Part shown: piece by piece, positions 1-11,097 of the stretch
How positions within the stretch are numbered: the first letter of the stretch is position 1
How the letters are laid out: every line of letters begins with the position of its first letter
Assembly (NCBI GenBank): GCA_010015745.1
Contig: ML978157.1
Span: 473,713 to 537,712 of the forward strand
Length of the DNA: 64,000 nt
Reading direction: 5' to 3'
DNA from: Setomelanomma holmii
Taxonomy: Eukaryota; Ascomycota; Dothideomycetes; Pleosporales; Phaeosphaeriaceae
Notes under the pieces: generated by a model
What the model was told of the DNA's origin: nothing
The model's database searches: none
The model's input: the letters and a program-made list of their open reading frames with translations, nothing else
Made by a program: the position numbers and the translations under genes

Positions 1-888
1 TGGTACCGTTGTTGTTGCGTGCCTGAGGCTTCAAGGTGTCAATGCGGGGATCCGGGCAGATTGAGCTTGGTACGAGTGACGATTGGGCATAGAGCGAGCG
101 ACGAGTGTCAACGAGTGTGAAGTCGTCGAAGAAATGTTAGCACTATGGATGTCCGTTCTTCGAAGAAAAGGTGGTCAAATGTGTCTGCGCAACATATCGT
201 ATTGGCAAGCAACGACGCCTCGAGGTTACGAAGGTGCACAGCCTCGTACGCCTGAGCTTGCCCCTCAGTCGACAACTCACTAACAGTTGTGGTATATCTA
301 GCTAACGAGCGTAAAGAATGCGCATCCTTCAGGAACGTAATCGCACACTGGATGCTGGGCTGCGTTGGCTTCTTCACTCAGCTGTCGTGATAGGTAGTGA
401 CCGCGATCGACGTGGAGAAGGAGCCGGCAGCAACGAAGATCACGGTTTCAGATGGTCGTGTAATGACATCATTGAGGCTCAAGGACCATGGAACAACACT
501 ATTAGCATGTCCTTGCTGAGGTTGATGCTTACAGCATGGTTGAACGGCACCGCCGGCACCGTCAGGATGCCATTCGAACTAATCTCATTTCGGGAAGGCG
601 CGGTTGAGGTCTCTTCTCAACCCGTTGGTAATTCATGCTTTTGAACTGTTCAATTGTTAAAATGCAATAAGCTTAATATATTGCGCGCAATCAAGCGAAC
701 ATCGTCAAAAGCGTCTAGCTTTCACGAGATGGCGGTCATTGATGGGCGAGACGCTTATTCGATAGTGACTGCGGGCGCATCAGGCTGCAGCTGCCTAGCT
801 GTGATTCGAACGGCTGAGGATTCTCACGACAGACACAAAGATCCCTTCCAAGTCCGCGACTATTCTCGACCCAGCTTTTAGATGAATT
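1..888. other. Window start, no gene recognised
   Basis: The short open frames here on both strands are under 110 codons, share no motif I recognise and overlap one another. This is probably intergenic DNA upstream of the decayed HET gene. I see no tRNA, repeat array or transposon end. Confidence 0.5.
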
Positions 889-2777
889 GTGAGCGGACTG
901 TCACGACATCAATATAGTCAGCTGCGAACGGAAACCACGATCCGGATCTTAATACTTCAGCCCGCATCAGATTTCGAAGCACCACTCCGAGTCTCATTTG
1001 AATACCATGACCGAGTCGCGGTCCAAGCCTCAGACAGCTCAGGCTACTATGAAGCTGTCTCGTACTGCTGGGGCGAACCGGTCTTTTCGCACAATGTCTC
1101 TGTAACGAAATACGCGTTGTGCATGACAGCGAACGTGGATTCCATGCTGCGCCATTTACGCAAGCCGACCAAGCCAAAGGCGCTCTGGATAGATGCCACC
1201 TGTATCCATCAGAGTGATGAAACCGAAAAAGCGGGGCAAGTGCGCCAAATGGCAGACATCTATTGCGAGGCGGCCAAAGTCCACGTTTGGCTCGGTTCTG
1301 AGTTGATGGGTGAAGCAGAGAAGGCGTTTGCATATTTGAGAGACTTGGTGCTGTTGTCTGAACGTGGACATGTGAATGGAGTTTCATTGACCAAGTATCT
1401 GCACGGGGTCGGCTATCCAGCTGCTGATGGTAACCTCCAGTCAGTGCTCACATTGCCTTGGTTCGGGAGGCGTTGGATATTGCAAGAGATTGCACTTGGT
1501 CACGAGGTCACAATCCATTGTGGGCGCCTAAAATTGGCTATGGATTGGTTTGCTAAAGGTCTTGCGGCGCGGCAAAAGATTAGGATTCAGAAGGGGAGCT
1601 CATCGGTACCACTTCTTGAAGCTCTTGAAAGAGCCAACAGAGTGGTAACTCTCTCAAGCCAGGACAGGACTAACCTCCTCGAATTGCTTTTGGACCATGC
1701 CGCTGCTATTTGCTCTGACCCTCGAGATCGGATATTTGCCTTGCATGGTCTGATTCGTCATACCTACAAGTCAAATGTTCTGGGACCAACAATTGCCTAT
1801 AGCAAGCCTTCGGAGCACGTGTATGCCAACTTGGCTCGTACTCTTCTAATCGAATCACCTTCTGTCTTTTGGTCTCATCTGAGAGTCTTTCAACCAACCT
1901 CCTTCACTTCGCCAGACGGCCCTTCCTGGGTACCGGACTGGAGAGCAATACCGAGCATTTCAGAAATGGCGTGCGAAATGCGGCCGAATACTAGCACATA
2001 GGCGTTGTATACTATCAACCACCAACCCTTTGCGAATGGCAATGAATTGGTACTCGACTTGCCTGGATGGGTATATGATCCGATCGATGGCATCTTGGCC
2101 GTCGAGCCACATGGTTGCAGCACTTTGATAGATGTTGCGCAGACTGCCGCGAAGTACGTGCCGCCAGCAAGTCCAGATCGCATGGTGGAGATTGCTGCTC
2201 TTTTCACACATCAGATCCTGAACCTGATCTGCCACGCGGCAAAGTACAGCATCTTCCCTAGCTCTAGTGATCCTCAGGGCCTTGACGAACCCGGAAGGAA
2301 GAAATCTGCAACGCCTCAGTAGAAACGCTACTACGCACCTTGACCCGGTATCGTGCTCACACAATTTCTCTCTTTGGCAGGACGGAGGCATTTGGGATCG
2401 AAGCGCTTGTCAACCACGTCCTACGACGCTGCACGCTTTTTCATGCCAAAGGAGGCGCATATATTAGCTCCGAGAATGGCTGCATCGGAATCGCAACAGG
2501 AGACGTCCGCACAGGCGACATTGCGTTCCGATGTCAAGGTAGAAAGACAATGCGAGATACCACTCGAGTCTACGCACATGAGGATGAACCATTGCTCCTC
2601 ATTCGACCATCCGCCGACGAGTGGATCAACAGCATTTCTTCAGCGGCAACTTACAAGCTCGTAGGCATGTGTTTCATTACCGGCGATAAGAAGAAATTCA
2701 TGATCTTTGGAGACCCCAGCCAAAACTCAAGACCCGTGGTATGGGAAGATGCACCACAATGCGTCAGGCTTGTGTAG
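889..2777 (+). pseudogene. HET (heterokaryon incompatibility) domain protein, broken
   Basis: The HET hallmarks are clear: YEAVSYCWGEP, LWIDATCIHQ, a WFGRRWILQE stretch and DPRDRIFALHG. HET domains in fungi take part in nonself recognition and cell death. The frame is damaged in three ways. It opens right after a TGA with no ATG before the domain (the first codon is GTG at 889). A TAG at 1999-2001 interrupts it, and the same frame then reads on to 2322. The C-terminal part, ending in a YKLVGMCFITG motif usual for this family, is in another frame from about 2286 to 2777. A 31-nt GT...AG segment (1971-2001) could remove the TAG but is shorter than normal fungal introns. The most likely reading is a pseudogene. 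Sequencing errors or unusual splicing are alternatives. Confidence 0.75.
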
Positions 2778-4322
2778 TGCTATAAGCCGTCCGGTGAGTG
2801 ACCGAAAGTGCTGAAGTATAGCGCACATGTTCAGCACTGACGGGACACAAAGTCTCCGTTTTCACGTGCATTGTCAAAGACACCGCGCACACCGTCGCCC
2901 TACCCTAGGACGTTAGCTGTATTCAGAACAAAATTGCTAGAAGGCCCACACTGCAGTATAACATTCTCGCCAGCCCAGTTTATATGCGCGTTAACCTTCA
3001 ACTATATCCCATGGAAAGGTGCGGTAGGAGATATGCCTCGAGATGGTTCATCTCAGGTTTTCGTTCATCTCTGACAAGTCTATTGGCTCGACTCGAGAAT
3101 CTACGACGTGATTCGAGACTGGGCGACACAGGGGAAATTTTGCTCAACGCAGCAGGTTTGGCGACATGGTCTTGAGTCAGAATCCGGTCGCTGCAATTGC
3201 TCGCGCTGAGGCATTTTTATCCCGCATACCAAGCATTTGACAAGTCTGCCCGACCTGAGGCTCTGCCTTGTCCGTTTTCACATGACCTCGCGAAGTCGTC
3301 TTTCGTGTCTTTTAGCGCTCACCGGCGTCTGAGCTGGGGCAGCAAGGTTTCCGGAAAGTCGTTATTGGGTACCCCGCATTCTGGGGTGCTGGGATTTGGA
3401 CTGGGTTGGGCTGAAGATCTCGCGTGCACAGATCGCTCTAGCCGAGGGGTCTTACCCGCTTTGGTATGGAGCGCGCGAAACTTTTCATCCCAACTATGTT
3501 GAGATGGAGCGAGGCGTCTGGGGACGTGGCATGAGGGGAGCGGCTCTTTGCTCGGGGCTACACTCAGGCGGACGATTGCACACCTTGGGTGTGAGGCCTG
3601 GAAGTTAGGTCGTCTTTCGTATACACTCTGTTCATCAGCAGGTCTGTGGCGCCGTTGAGCTGGCAGACTTTCCCCGCAAAAAAGCAACGATGAAAAACCT
3701 CACAGTTCACAACAATGCTCTCAAGGCTGAGTATGAAGACTCGGGGACTCGAAAGTGAATCTCATGTCAAGGCCGCGGCATATGAAATGTCTCTCCGTGA
3801 CCGGACTGAGCGCTCAAGTGTCGATGTGTGCCAATGCGTGCCAGGGTGTCGGTGGGATTCAGCCGGGTTAGACGCCATTTCGTCACCGTTGGCCTCTCCA
3901 CATGGTTCATCGCGATGCTCTCCAATCGCCACCCCAGGATTCTGCGCCGGTCCAACACCAGCCCATATGTCCAGCCCAGTCGCACCCACATCATGCAAAC
4001 TCCACTTGACTCGCGTTTTGCTCGCCTGCAGCTGAAGTGTGCGGGCGATCTGGGGTTGAAGACCCTTCACCGCACATCCTACTTGTGCTGCATCGTCCGC
4101 CATTGATATTGGTGCGTCTCTCTGCAGTCGCGCATCAGTCATCATTCGCTTCTGCGCCTTTCACTTCACCTCGACGAATCCCCTACACCAGAGTATCAGG
4201 CTGTCGCCGAAGAATGTTGTGGCCCGCCACTACCCAGATTCCTCGACGTCCGCGACCCCGATAGAAGCACTGGTCGACTGTGCACCCAAGACGAAGCTCC
4301 GGCGTATCGTGGTGACGATTGC
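2778..4322. other. Intergenic stretch, 1.5 kb
   Basis: No recognisable gene. Open frames on either strand stay below about 130 codons and are mutually overlapping shadows. It contains the upstream region of the rhodopsin-transporter gene starting at 4323. Confidence 0.5.
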
Positions 4323-7130
4323 ATGGTACACAGTCTAGCGCATGCGATGGCGACAACCGACCACAATGGCGACTTCTCGACACGAGGCCCGACAGTTATG
4401 GGCGTGTCCGCCGCGATGCTGGGCATATCATCGTTGTTCGTGGGCCTGCGTCTGATCTCAAGATTCGCGGTTGTAAGGAAGCCAGGATGGGACGACTATA
4501 CTATGATATTGGCGTGGCTACTCGCTTTCGGAGCATCTTTCGCAATCATCTACGGCGCGACCAAAGGCCTGGGACGGCGGCAAGACGACATACCAGAGGA
4601 CTGGCTGCGGCCGATGAAGCAGTCATCTTATGTCTTCTCAGTACTCTACGTATGTTTGTGCAATCCACATTACATGGACAAGGGCTAAACCTGACAGAAC
4701 CCTGCATTAATGGCCACTAAGACGTCCATCCTGGTCTTCTACCTGACCCTCTCCAAGACTCACAAGGTCTTTCGCTGGGCCACCATCGCAACTCTCGTCG
4801 TCGTGAACGTAGGTGGGCTTGCCCTTACCATACTCAACATCGTCCAATGTCGACCCGTGAACGCAGCGTGGACCTCACCCGTACCTGCGACCGCGACATG
4901 CACGAATATCGTTACCATCTACCTATCATCAGCCCCTCTAAACATCATCACGGATCTCGCAATCTTCTTTCTGCCAATGCCCATCCTTACGAGCATGCGC
5001 CTACCTAGGAAGCAGAAGATTATTCTCGTCATAACGTTCGGGTTCGGTGTCTTCGTCGCCATTGTCGATGTTATTCGAATCGCGTATCTTCAAGACGCTC
5101 AACGGGCTACTCTTCGCGCAGCACAAACTGATCAATCCGAGACCGGGAACGATCAGAGAAACACAGGAGACTTCGCATGGTATGCGTCGCTTTCATTCAT
5201 GTGGAGCACTGTCGAGATAAATATAGGAATCATGTGCGGTTGTGTTCCAGCCTTGAAGCCACTGTTCAGGCGATTCCTGCCCAGCTGGATCATCGACCAT
5301 ACGACCATGCGCGATCCTACAGCGACACACACTAGCGATGAGCCGGTGCTCCATCCAGACATTGTCGACTCTCGCAGACGTTCCGATCCTTTGACTCCAC
5401 CGCTGTCGCCTACAAGCAAGCCGCCACCCGCGCGGACCAATGGCGACGAGCCCATGGGTATGATGGACTTCCTAACAACGCCAGACATGAACGAGTTACC
5501 TCAGCTTCGTCCTTCGAACACGGCGATCACTTATGCCACAACAACACGTACCCGAAGACAATCAATAACCTTCTTCGACTTCGTAGATACCGGGCAGAAG
5601 AAGAATATTACCCTACAGAGCAATCGCGAATCGATATATCCAGTCCTCATGGTCACAGTCCTGTTCTTCATCTGGGGCTTCGCATACGGATTCCTCGATG
5701 TGCTCAACTCTCGATTCCAAGAAGTCGCTCGCATGTCGGACTGGCAGACTGTTGGCCAGCACAGCGCCTACTACACGGGCTACATTATTGGCCCACTCAC
5801 TTTCGGGCGGATAGTGTTCAAGACTTGGGGTTTCAAGGCATGCTACATGGTGGGCCTCTCCGTTTATGCATGCGGTACCTTAGTCTTCTGGCCGTCCGCG
5901 GTACTCAACTCGTTTCCAGCTTTCTTGATCTCGAACTTCATCGTTGGCGCAGGCCTTTCGACCTTAGAATTGAGCGCCAACCCCTTTATTACTCTCTGCG
6001 GACCGCCCGAATATGCCGAAGTACGACTTAATTTGTCGCAGGCCGTGCAAGCAATTGGCACCATTGTCTCCCCACTTCTGGCCAAGAAGGTTCTGTTCAC
6101 CGCCAACGCAGAAAGCTTGATTGATGTCCAATGGACATACCTAGGCATCTCGTTCTTCAACATTATGCTTGCGATCGTCTATTTCTATGTGCCACTTCCC
6201 GAAGCTACGGACGAGGAGCTTGAAGCTGCGAGCACTCGACTACCAACTCCGAGGGATGCTACTATCACCATTGGCCGAAAGCCTGTCAAAATACTCTGGA
6301 TCGGTCTCGGTTTGGCGGTCTTCAGCCAGTTCTGCTATGTCGGCGGCCAAGAGTCGACGTCTACGTCATACTCGCAGTATTTGCATCGTGTCAAACCGTC
6401 AGTCGATTACGTATCTCATCAGGCGGTCGGTCACACAGCATTCGCTATATCTCGTTTCCTCGCCGCAGGCATGGACATCTGGGTCCATCCAAGATTCAGT
6501 TTGCTCTTTTTCTATCTAGGATCCGTCGTATTTGCTGTAGCAGCCATGAAGTCCTCCGGCTCCACAGGTGCTGCGATGCTTGTCTTGGTCATGTTCTTCG
6601 AAGGTCCTTTGTTTCCTCAGATCTTCGCGCAAGGCATTCGTGGCCAGGGCAGGAACACTAAGGACGCTTCCGTTCTACTCACCGCAGCCGTCGGCGGAGG
6701 AGCCGTAATTCCCCCGATCATGTTCGCTGCTCTGAAGATTCACAACGCGCAGTACGCATTCTGTGTCATTGTGGCTGCATTCGCAGCGGGCACCTTCTAC
6801 CCCATCTGGCTAAATGCGCTACCAGCGACAAGGCAGCTTTCAGATCCTGTGCGCGACGAGCAAAGCAGGCGCGAGTCGGAAGCAGAAGAAAAGAGGAGAG
6901 AGATGGCGCGCGAGAAGAGGCCAAAGAGGTTTAGCAAGCTAAAGGGTCGACTGAGCATGCACAAAGAAAATGACCAACTGCCCTCTGTCGAACATCGCGA
7001 ACGGCGCAGTTGGCCAGAGGGCCTTGCGCCGCGAGATGGCAGTATGAGCATCGAGCCAGCCGAATCACCTATGCCAGTCTTACGCACGTACTCGAATGTC
7101 TCGTCGAGCAGCAGCTTGGTTCGGATCTAG
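4323..7130 (+). CDS. Fungal 7-TM rhodopsin-like domain fused to FucP-like (FHS family) MFS transporter
   Basis: Predicted 919-residue membrane protein from two exons (4323-4649, 4698-7130). The 48-nt intron has GTATGT, a GCTAAAC branch site and ACAG. Residues ~20-310 form a complete 7-TM fungal rhodopsin-like domain (SAT4/Pth11-like group), with GWDDYTMI after TM1, YNPALMATKTSILVFYL in TM3 and a CRPVNAAW loop. A polar linker of ~110 residues follows. Residues ~423-855 form an FHS-type MFS carrier, with FFIWGFAYGFLDVLN in TM1 and ELSANPFITLCG then NLSQAVQAIGTIVSP, typical of L-fucose:proton symporters. The tail is charged. Exon 2 is open across both domains, so the fusion is not a splicing choice. 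Start at 4323 chosen as first ATG; Met9 is also possible. Inference: a plasma-membrane sugar transporter or sensor ('transceptor'). Confidence 0.85.
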
Positions 7131-7738
7131 CATTTGTCTTCTTGGAGTATTGAGACGAGATTACCATCACGATTGCATTGCATTAAGGCGTTCAGGAAGA
7201 TACCATGGGCATTTTTGGGCGCTCCCATTCGACGCATAGGCTTTGGTCAGCATCCAGCGGCGGTCGCATTATCTGCATATAGCGTTTCGCTACTTTGACG
7301 CATGAGCATACCTCAGTTAGTAATTATAAGGCTTTTCCAACCATATTTGGGTGCCACCTTTTTAGTTTGCGAAATGTACCATGGCAAAACGCAGGCGGCA
7401 GCGGTTGCTTCACACTGAACCCTGACTTCTTGACTTTCAGAACTCGCAATTCTTCCTCCCCCTCTCTCTCTGACATGCAACAGAATTTCCACAACAATCT
7501 GCGCAACATGCTGACATCATCCACGTGTAAGTATCAATTTCCGGAAACTTGCACAACAGGTACTGACGTGCAGCGCAAGACACCAAAATGGGGGCTCTCG
7601 AACCTCAAGTACGACACGTTCTTACGCACGTTCGTTGCACCTCCGACCGGTGCTCCGACTGTCACGAAACAAAAACACACGATTGATCCGACGTTGGTTC
7701 CGCGACAGTGCAGTCGTCCGAAGCACCTGCAGAACACT
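7131..7738. other. Intergenic stretch
   Basis: 3' flank of the rhodopsin-transporter gene. One frame stays open from 7295 into the F-box-like relic, but it starts at TTG and its first ~145 codons resemble nothing I know. Confidence 0.45.
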
Positions 7739-8607
7739 ATGGCACCTACGAAGGGGATTCCTTTCTGGCGATTTCCGCCCGAGCTGAGAGACGAGGTCAC
7801 CATGCATGGGACGGCACTTTCCTCTGGACCCAGATTCGACGACTCCACGAGAACAAGATCACCCCTGCCTTTGCTGTCTATGGACATGTCGAGCTGGCTG
7901 ACGCAGCTCCACAACATGTCCCAAGTTGGGTACACTGCAGTGGAAGCCTACAACAAGAAGCTATGTCACACTCTCATCGGCATGCACTGTTCCTGGTCGA
8001 TCCACGACGTGTTAACTTTTTTGGTGTCGTTGTGCTTCCCTGGCTCACACTACGAAGGACTCGGATACTCTGAAAGGCAAGAAGTATTCAACTCTACCGA
8101 GACTCGAAGTGGCACAGAGAATAATCGTGTACTCCAATGCGCCATCCAGTCAGAGTCCATCCAAGGAAAGAAGTTATATCCGCAACGGACATGCAGGCAT
8201 CCAAAGACAACTGCCTCAACTGGTCGTTAACGAGGAACTTCAGAGCTCTCAAAGAACTTGATCAGACAGCTGCTACTCACTGGACAATGTTGTGGTGCGC
8301 ACTCGACGTGTCCACGCCTTTCCTCTTGAGGATCAAGGTGCACGTGGAGGTACCGAACTACATGAGCCTACAGAAGAGTGTCGATCTTTAAGTAGCGCTT
8401 CACCGTGATCTTGTCCCAGCCGCAAGGGCATGGATCAAATTCGCGGATCATAGCGACGCGCCACACGTCACGGTCACAAATTACTCGGACGCAGATGTTG
8501 TAGGACGTGAGTGGGTCTGCGAGGTGCAAGCATCTCGGTATCGACCGCATGCGTATGAGAACCAAGACCCTCTTTCTGTGCTCAGCAGCGCGCGATGGAA
8601 CTATTGA
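7739..8607 (+). pseudogene. F-box/2EXR-like fungal protein relic, several frameshifts
   Basis: Pieces of one protein appear in successive frames. PFWRFPPELRDEV (ATG at 7739, frame 2) resembles the F-box-like 'LPxELRxxVY' start of many short fungal proteins. DGTFLWTQIRRLHENKITPAF follows in frame 1, an EAYNKK piece returns in frame 2, and HSHRHALFLVDPRRVNFF is in frame 1. A frame-3 stretch from ~8064 continues to a stop near 8255, and another open piece ends at the TGA at ~8605-8607. The fragments follow the order expected of one ancestral reading frame, so I read them as a decayed gene. Short introns might explain one or two shifts, but I found no good splice sites. The family assignment is tentative. 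Confidence 0.45.
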
Positions 8608-9001
8608 AGGTGGCAAAATAGATAGTGCAAACTCGGCGAATGTGGAAAGAGGAAAACGTTAGGCGAATTTCACATTTGCTCGCCAACGTGGGAGGACCAA
8701 CCGCACTCGCAGCATGGGGTGTGCTGAAGAACGGTACAAGCACGCATATGGCAATAGAAGAATTTGCGAGAAGGCTCTTGTCGGCTTTGTATTTACAACT
8801 TGAAGGAGTATGATAATGGTGAGTTTGCTTGTTTGTGCGTTCGGCATCACCCAGTACGTTCCTTCACCTGCTTGCCCTGCAAGTCCCGGTGCTATAAAGC
8901 ACATGAGATCCACTAAACATCGCGACCTTCCATTGCAGACTGAGATTTGAACGTATACGATACCTGTAGAAAGCTTCTCGAACGGCCAAAACACCTCGTA
9001 A
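8608..9001. other. Gap upstream of orphan frame
   Basis: No gene recognised. A donor-like GTGAGT follows ATGATAATG at ~8811-8819 and could start a first exon for the downstream frame, but its phase does not fit the obvious acceptors. Confidence 0.3.
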
Positions 9002-9580
9002 TCATCGAACACCGCAATTTCTAGCGACCACAACGAGCATGAACTTTCTGACGGCGCCGCCACACCAGCCGCCCAAGACCATGTCGTCCCGACCGCAGCC
9101 AATGGGACCACAAAACGATCGTTCGCACCTACACTGTTCTGCATTGAGCACGCCGACGGCCATACCTACTTGTGCCCAGAAGATCTCAACAGCGAAGTAC
9201 CAGGCGGGTCTTTGGCCGTACACCGTCTTCCATACGATCGCTTCACTCAATTCCTGCGAGATAGTCGTGGATTCGTTGACGCTACGAACTATATCTTCCT
9301 AGAGGTTCCTGACGAGTGCGGAGGAAATCCTGAGTCGCAGGACATCTACGACGGCAGATCATGGCGTGGAGCACTGCAGAGTTGCCACAATGCTGGCTTG
9401 AAGGAGTGTACGTTCACCATTCTTTCTCAAAAGGACATGTCAGGGGAGGCCATGACTCGGAGTGCACGGGACGTGAAGGACCAGGAGCTGGCATGGGCAA
9501 CAGTCTTGTTTGTTATGTCGCTCGCGGTTGTGGTTTGGGGTCTTTTGTACGAATGGAGCGATGGTGGCATGTTCGCCTGA
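9002..9580 (+). other. Orphan open frame with C-terminal membrane helix (gene model unresolved)
   Basis: This 192-codon open frame follows a TAA at 8999 and ends with TGA at 9578-9580. It has no ATG in its first two thirds, so a 5' exon is missing or the gene is dead. The middle part has a plausible folded-domain composition with cysteines (FCIEHADGHTYLC, DECGGNPES, SCHNAGLKEC). The end carries one hydrophobic helix (ATVLFVMSLAVVVWGLLYEW), suggesting a tail-anchored or single-pass protein. I do not recognise a family. It lies between a decayed F-box-like gene and an interrupted lyase gene, so decay is possible here too. Confidence 0.35.
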
Positions 9581-9717
9581 GCCATTCAATGCAGCGAAGA
9601 AGGAGACTTGACGATCAGGAAAGTCTTGCGATGTCTTTAGTATCATTGAATGTTCAAAAGTCAACAGAATCAGATTTCGCATCTGCCCCCAAGAATCTTC
9701 GTTCAGACCTTTATAGC

Positions 9718-11097
9718 TTAATTGCCAGAGACCCTACAGATTAGTCTCAAGCCCAAATGCATCGAAACACCGGAATTCGGATCATAATCACCACCTCCAC
9801 CTTTCATATTGATTGTCAAATTAGCATTAACATAGTCACGGAAAAACTTCATCCAGGAGGCATTCATTCCCTTGACGTCCGCGTAGTGCGCATATAGCGT
9901 CTCGAAGCCAGGCCGAATGTCGTAGCGAAAACTGCTCCAATAACAGACCTCAGTGCCCTCATAGGTATCGTATACCTTGAACGGGACGTCGTGGACTATG
10001 TTATATTTGGCTGCGTACTCCGCACTAACAAAAGATATCAGTATAATGTTCGTCTGATGATGTGGAAGAGGCCTTACGCGGTCAAAATCTCATTCCCATA
10101 AGCACCAAACAGATCCACACCCTGATTCGCACCCTGCTGCCCAGTAACGCCCAACATGACCATGCACAACAACGCATGTCCCTGATCTCGTCCCGCTTCC
10201 TGTCCCTGCATTAGTTCCTTCCCACTTCCATCCTCCGTAAAATTCGCGATAGAGAAATACGGCAACGCGCCGTACGCAACCGTCTTTCCATCTGGTGGAC
10301 CATGGAGGAAGTAATTCACAGCACAGTTGTACAGGGTGGCATTGTGGTTGAAAATCCCGATGGCCATGAGCGAAGCGAGATTGGCCAAGTCCCAGTTCGC
10401 GTAGCAGTGTTCGGGTACGCCGTTGTGTTAAGTTAGGAGGAGGACGTTGTTCTTTGCGAAGACGTTGTTGAGCATGGTGCCGAATTTTTTCTGGTCGGAA
10501 GAGGACCAGCCGGAGTAGGAGGGCATGAGTTCGGCGGCGTTGGCGAGTTGGTAGCCGTAGAAGCCGGTTGTGAGAAATCTGTAGTGAGGCTAGCAAGGCC
10601 AAGCAGAATGTGAAGTTGGACTTGTAGGATAGTTGCCTGTCCTCATTGCCACTGACATTGTACAGTGTGAATCCCCAGCCGTTGAGAGTCTTGACAGCAG
10701 CATCGGCGAAGCTCGTATCACCCGTGAGTAGCCAGCGCAGCGCCTGTTGATACGCAGAGTGCGCGTCACTGTACGCATGTTGGTAGTTCTCAGGGAGACC
10801 AAGGTTCGGATCGGGAGAGCCGCGCACCAGAATGCCCTGAGGACTTGCGTTCCAAGGTGTTTGAGCGAGTTTCAAGGTCGTGAGATGTTCGTAAGCTGAG
10901 TACCACGGCTCGTCCTTTGCCTGGACATGGCCCTTGACGCCACTGTTATCGGCAGCTGAATGGAGCGCATCGGGATGTTTGATCTGATTGACACCCGCGA
11001 AGCGCCTGTCGTTGTCCGATTCCGAACCGAAGGGAGAAGGAAATGCATTTGCATGCTCAATGGAGACGGCGAGTAGCCACAGACTGAAACACCACAT
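9718..11097 (-). pseudogene. Secreted alginate-lyase-domain protein with one in-frame stop
   Basis: The 5' end encodes a signal peptide (MWCFSLWLLAVSIEHANA). The helical-barrel domain of the alginate lyase family follows, with AHSAYQQALRWLLTGD, GNEDRQL, TGFYGYQLANAAEL, CYANWDLANLASLMAIGI and DQGHALL. These enzymes cleave uronate polysaccharides outside the cell; the substrate here is unknown. Three exons fit (11097-10622, 10578-10078, 10024-9718). The second intron is canonical (GTAAGG...TTAG, 53 nt). The first (43 nt) has a weak GTCCAA donor. A TAA at 10430-10428, codon ~209 of 428, interrupts the frame just before the conserved HNG/ANWD region, and the rest stays in frame to a TAA at 9718. 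One substitution would explain it. Either a recent pseudogene or a base-call error. Confidence 0.7.

Noticed and set aside
878..1387. 169-codon minus-strand frame opposite the HET domain
   Set aside because: It is the complement shadow of a clear HET-domain frame and has no motif of its own.
10090..10578. Arg-rich continuation of the unspliced lyase frame
   Set aside because: It is out of frame with the conserved lyase motifs, which read correctly after a 43-nt intron.
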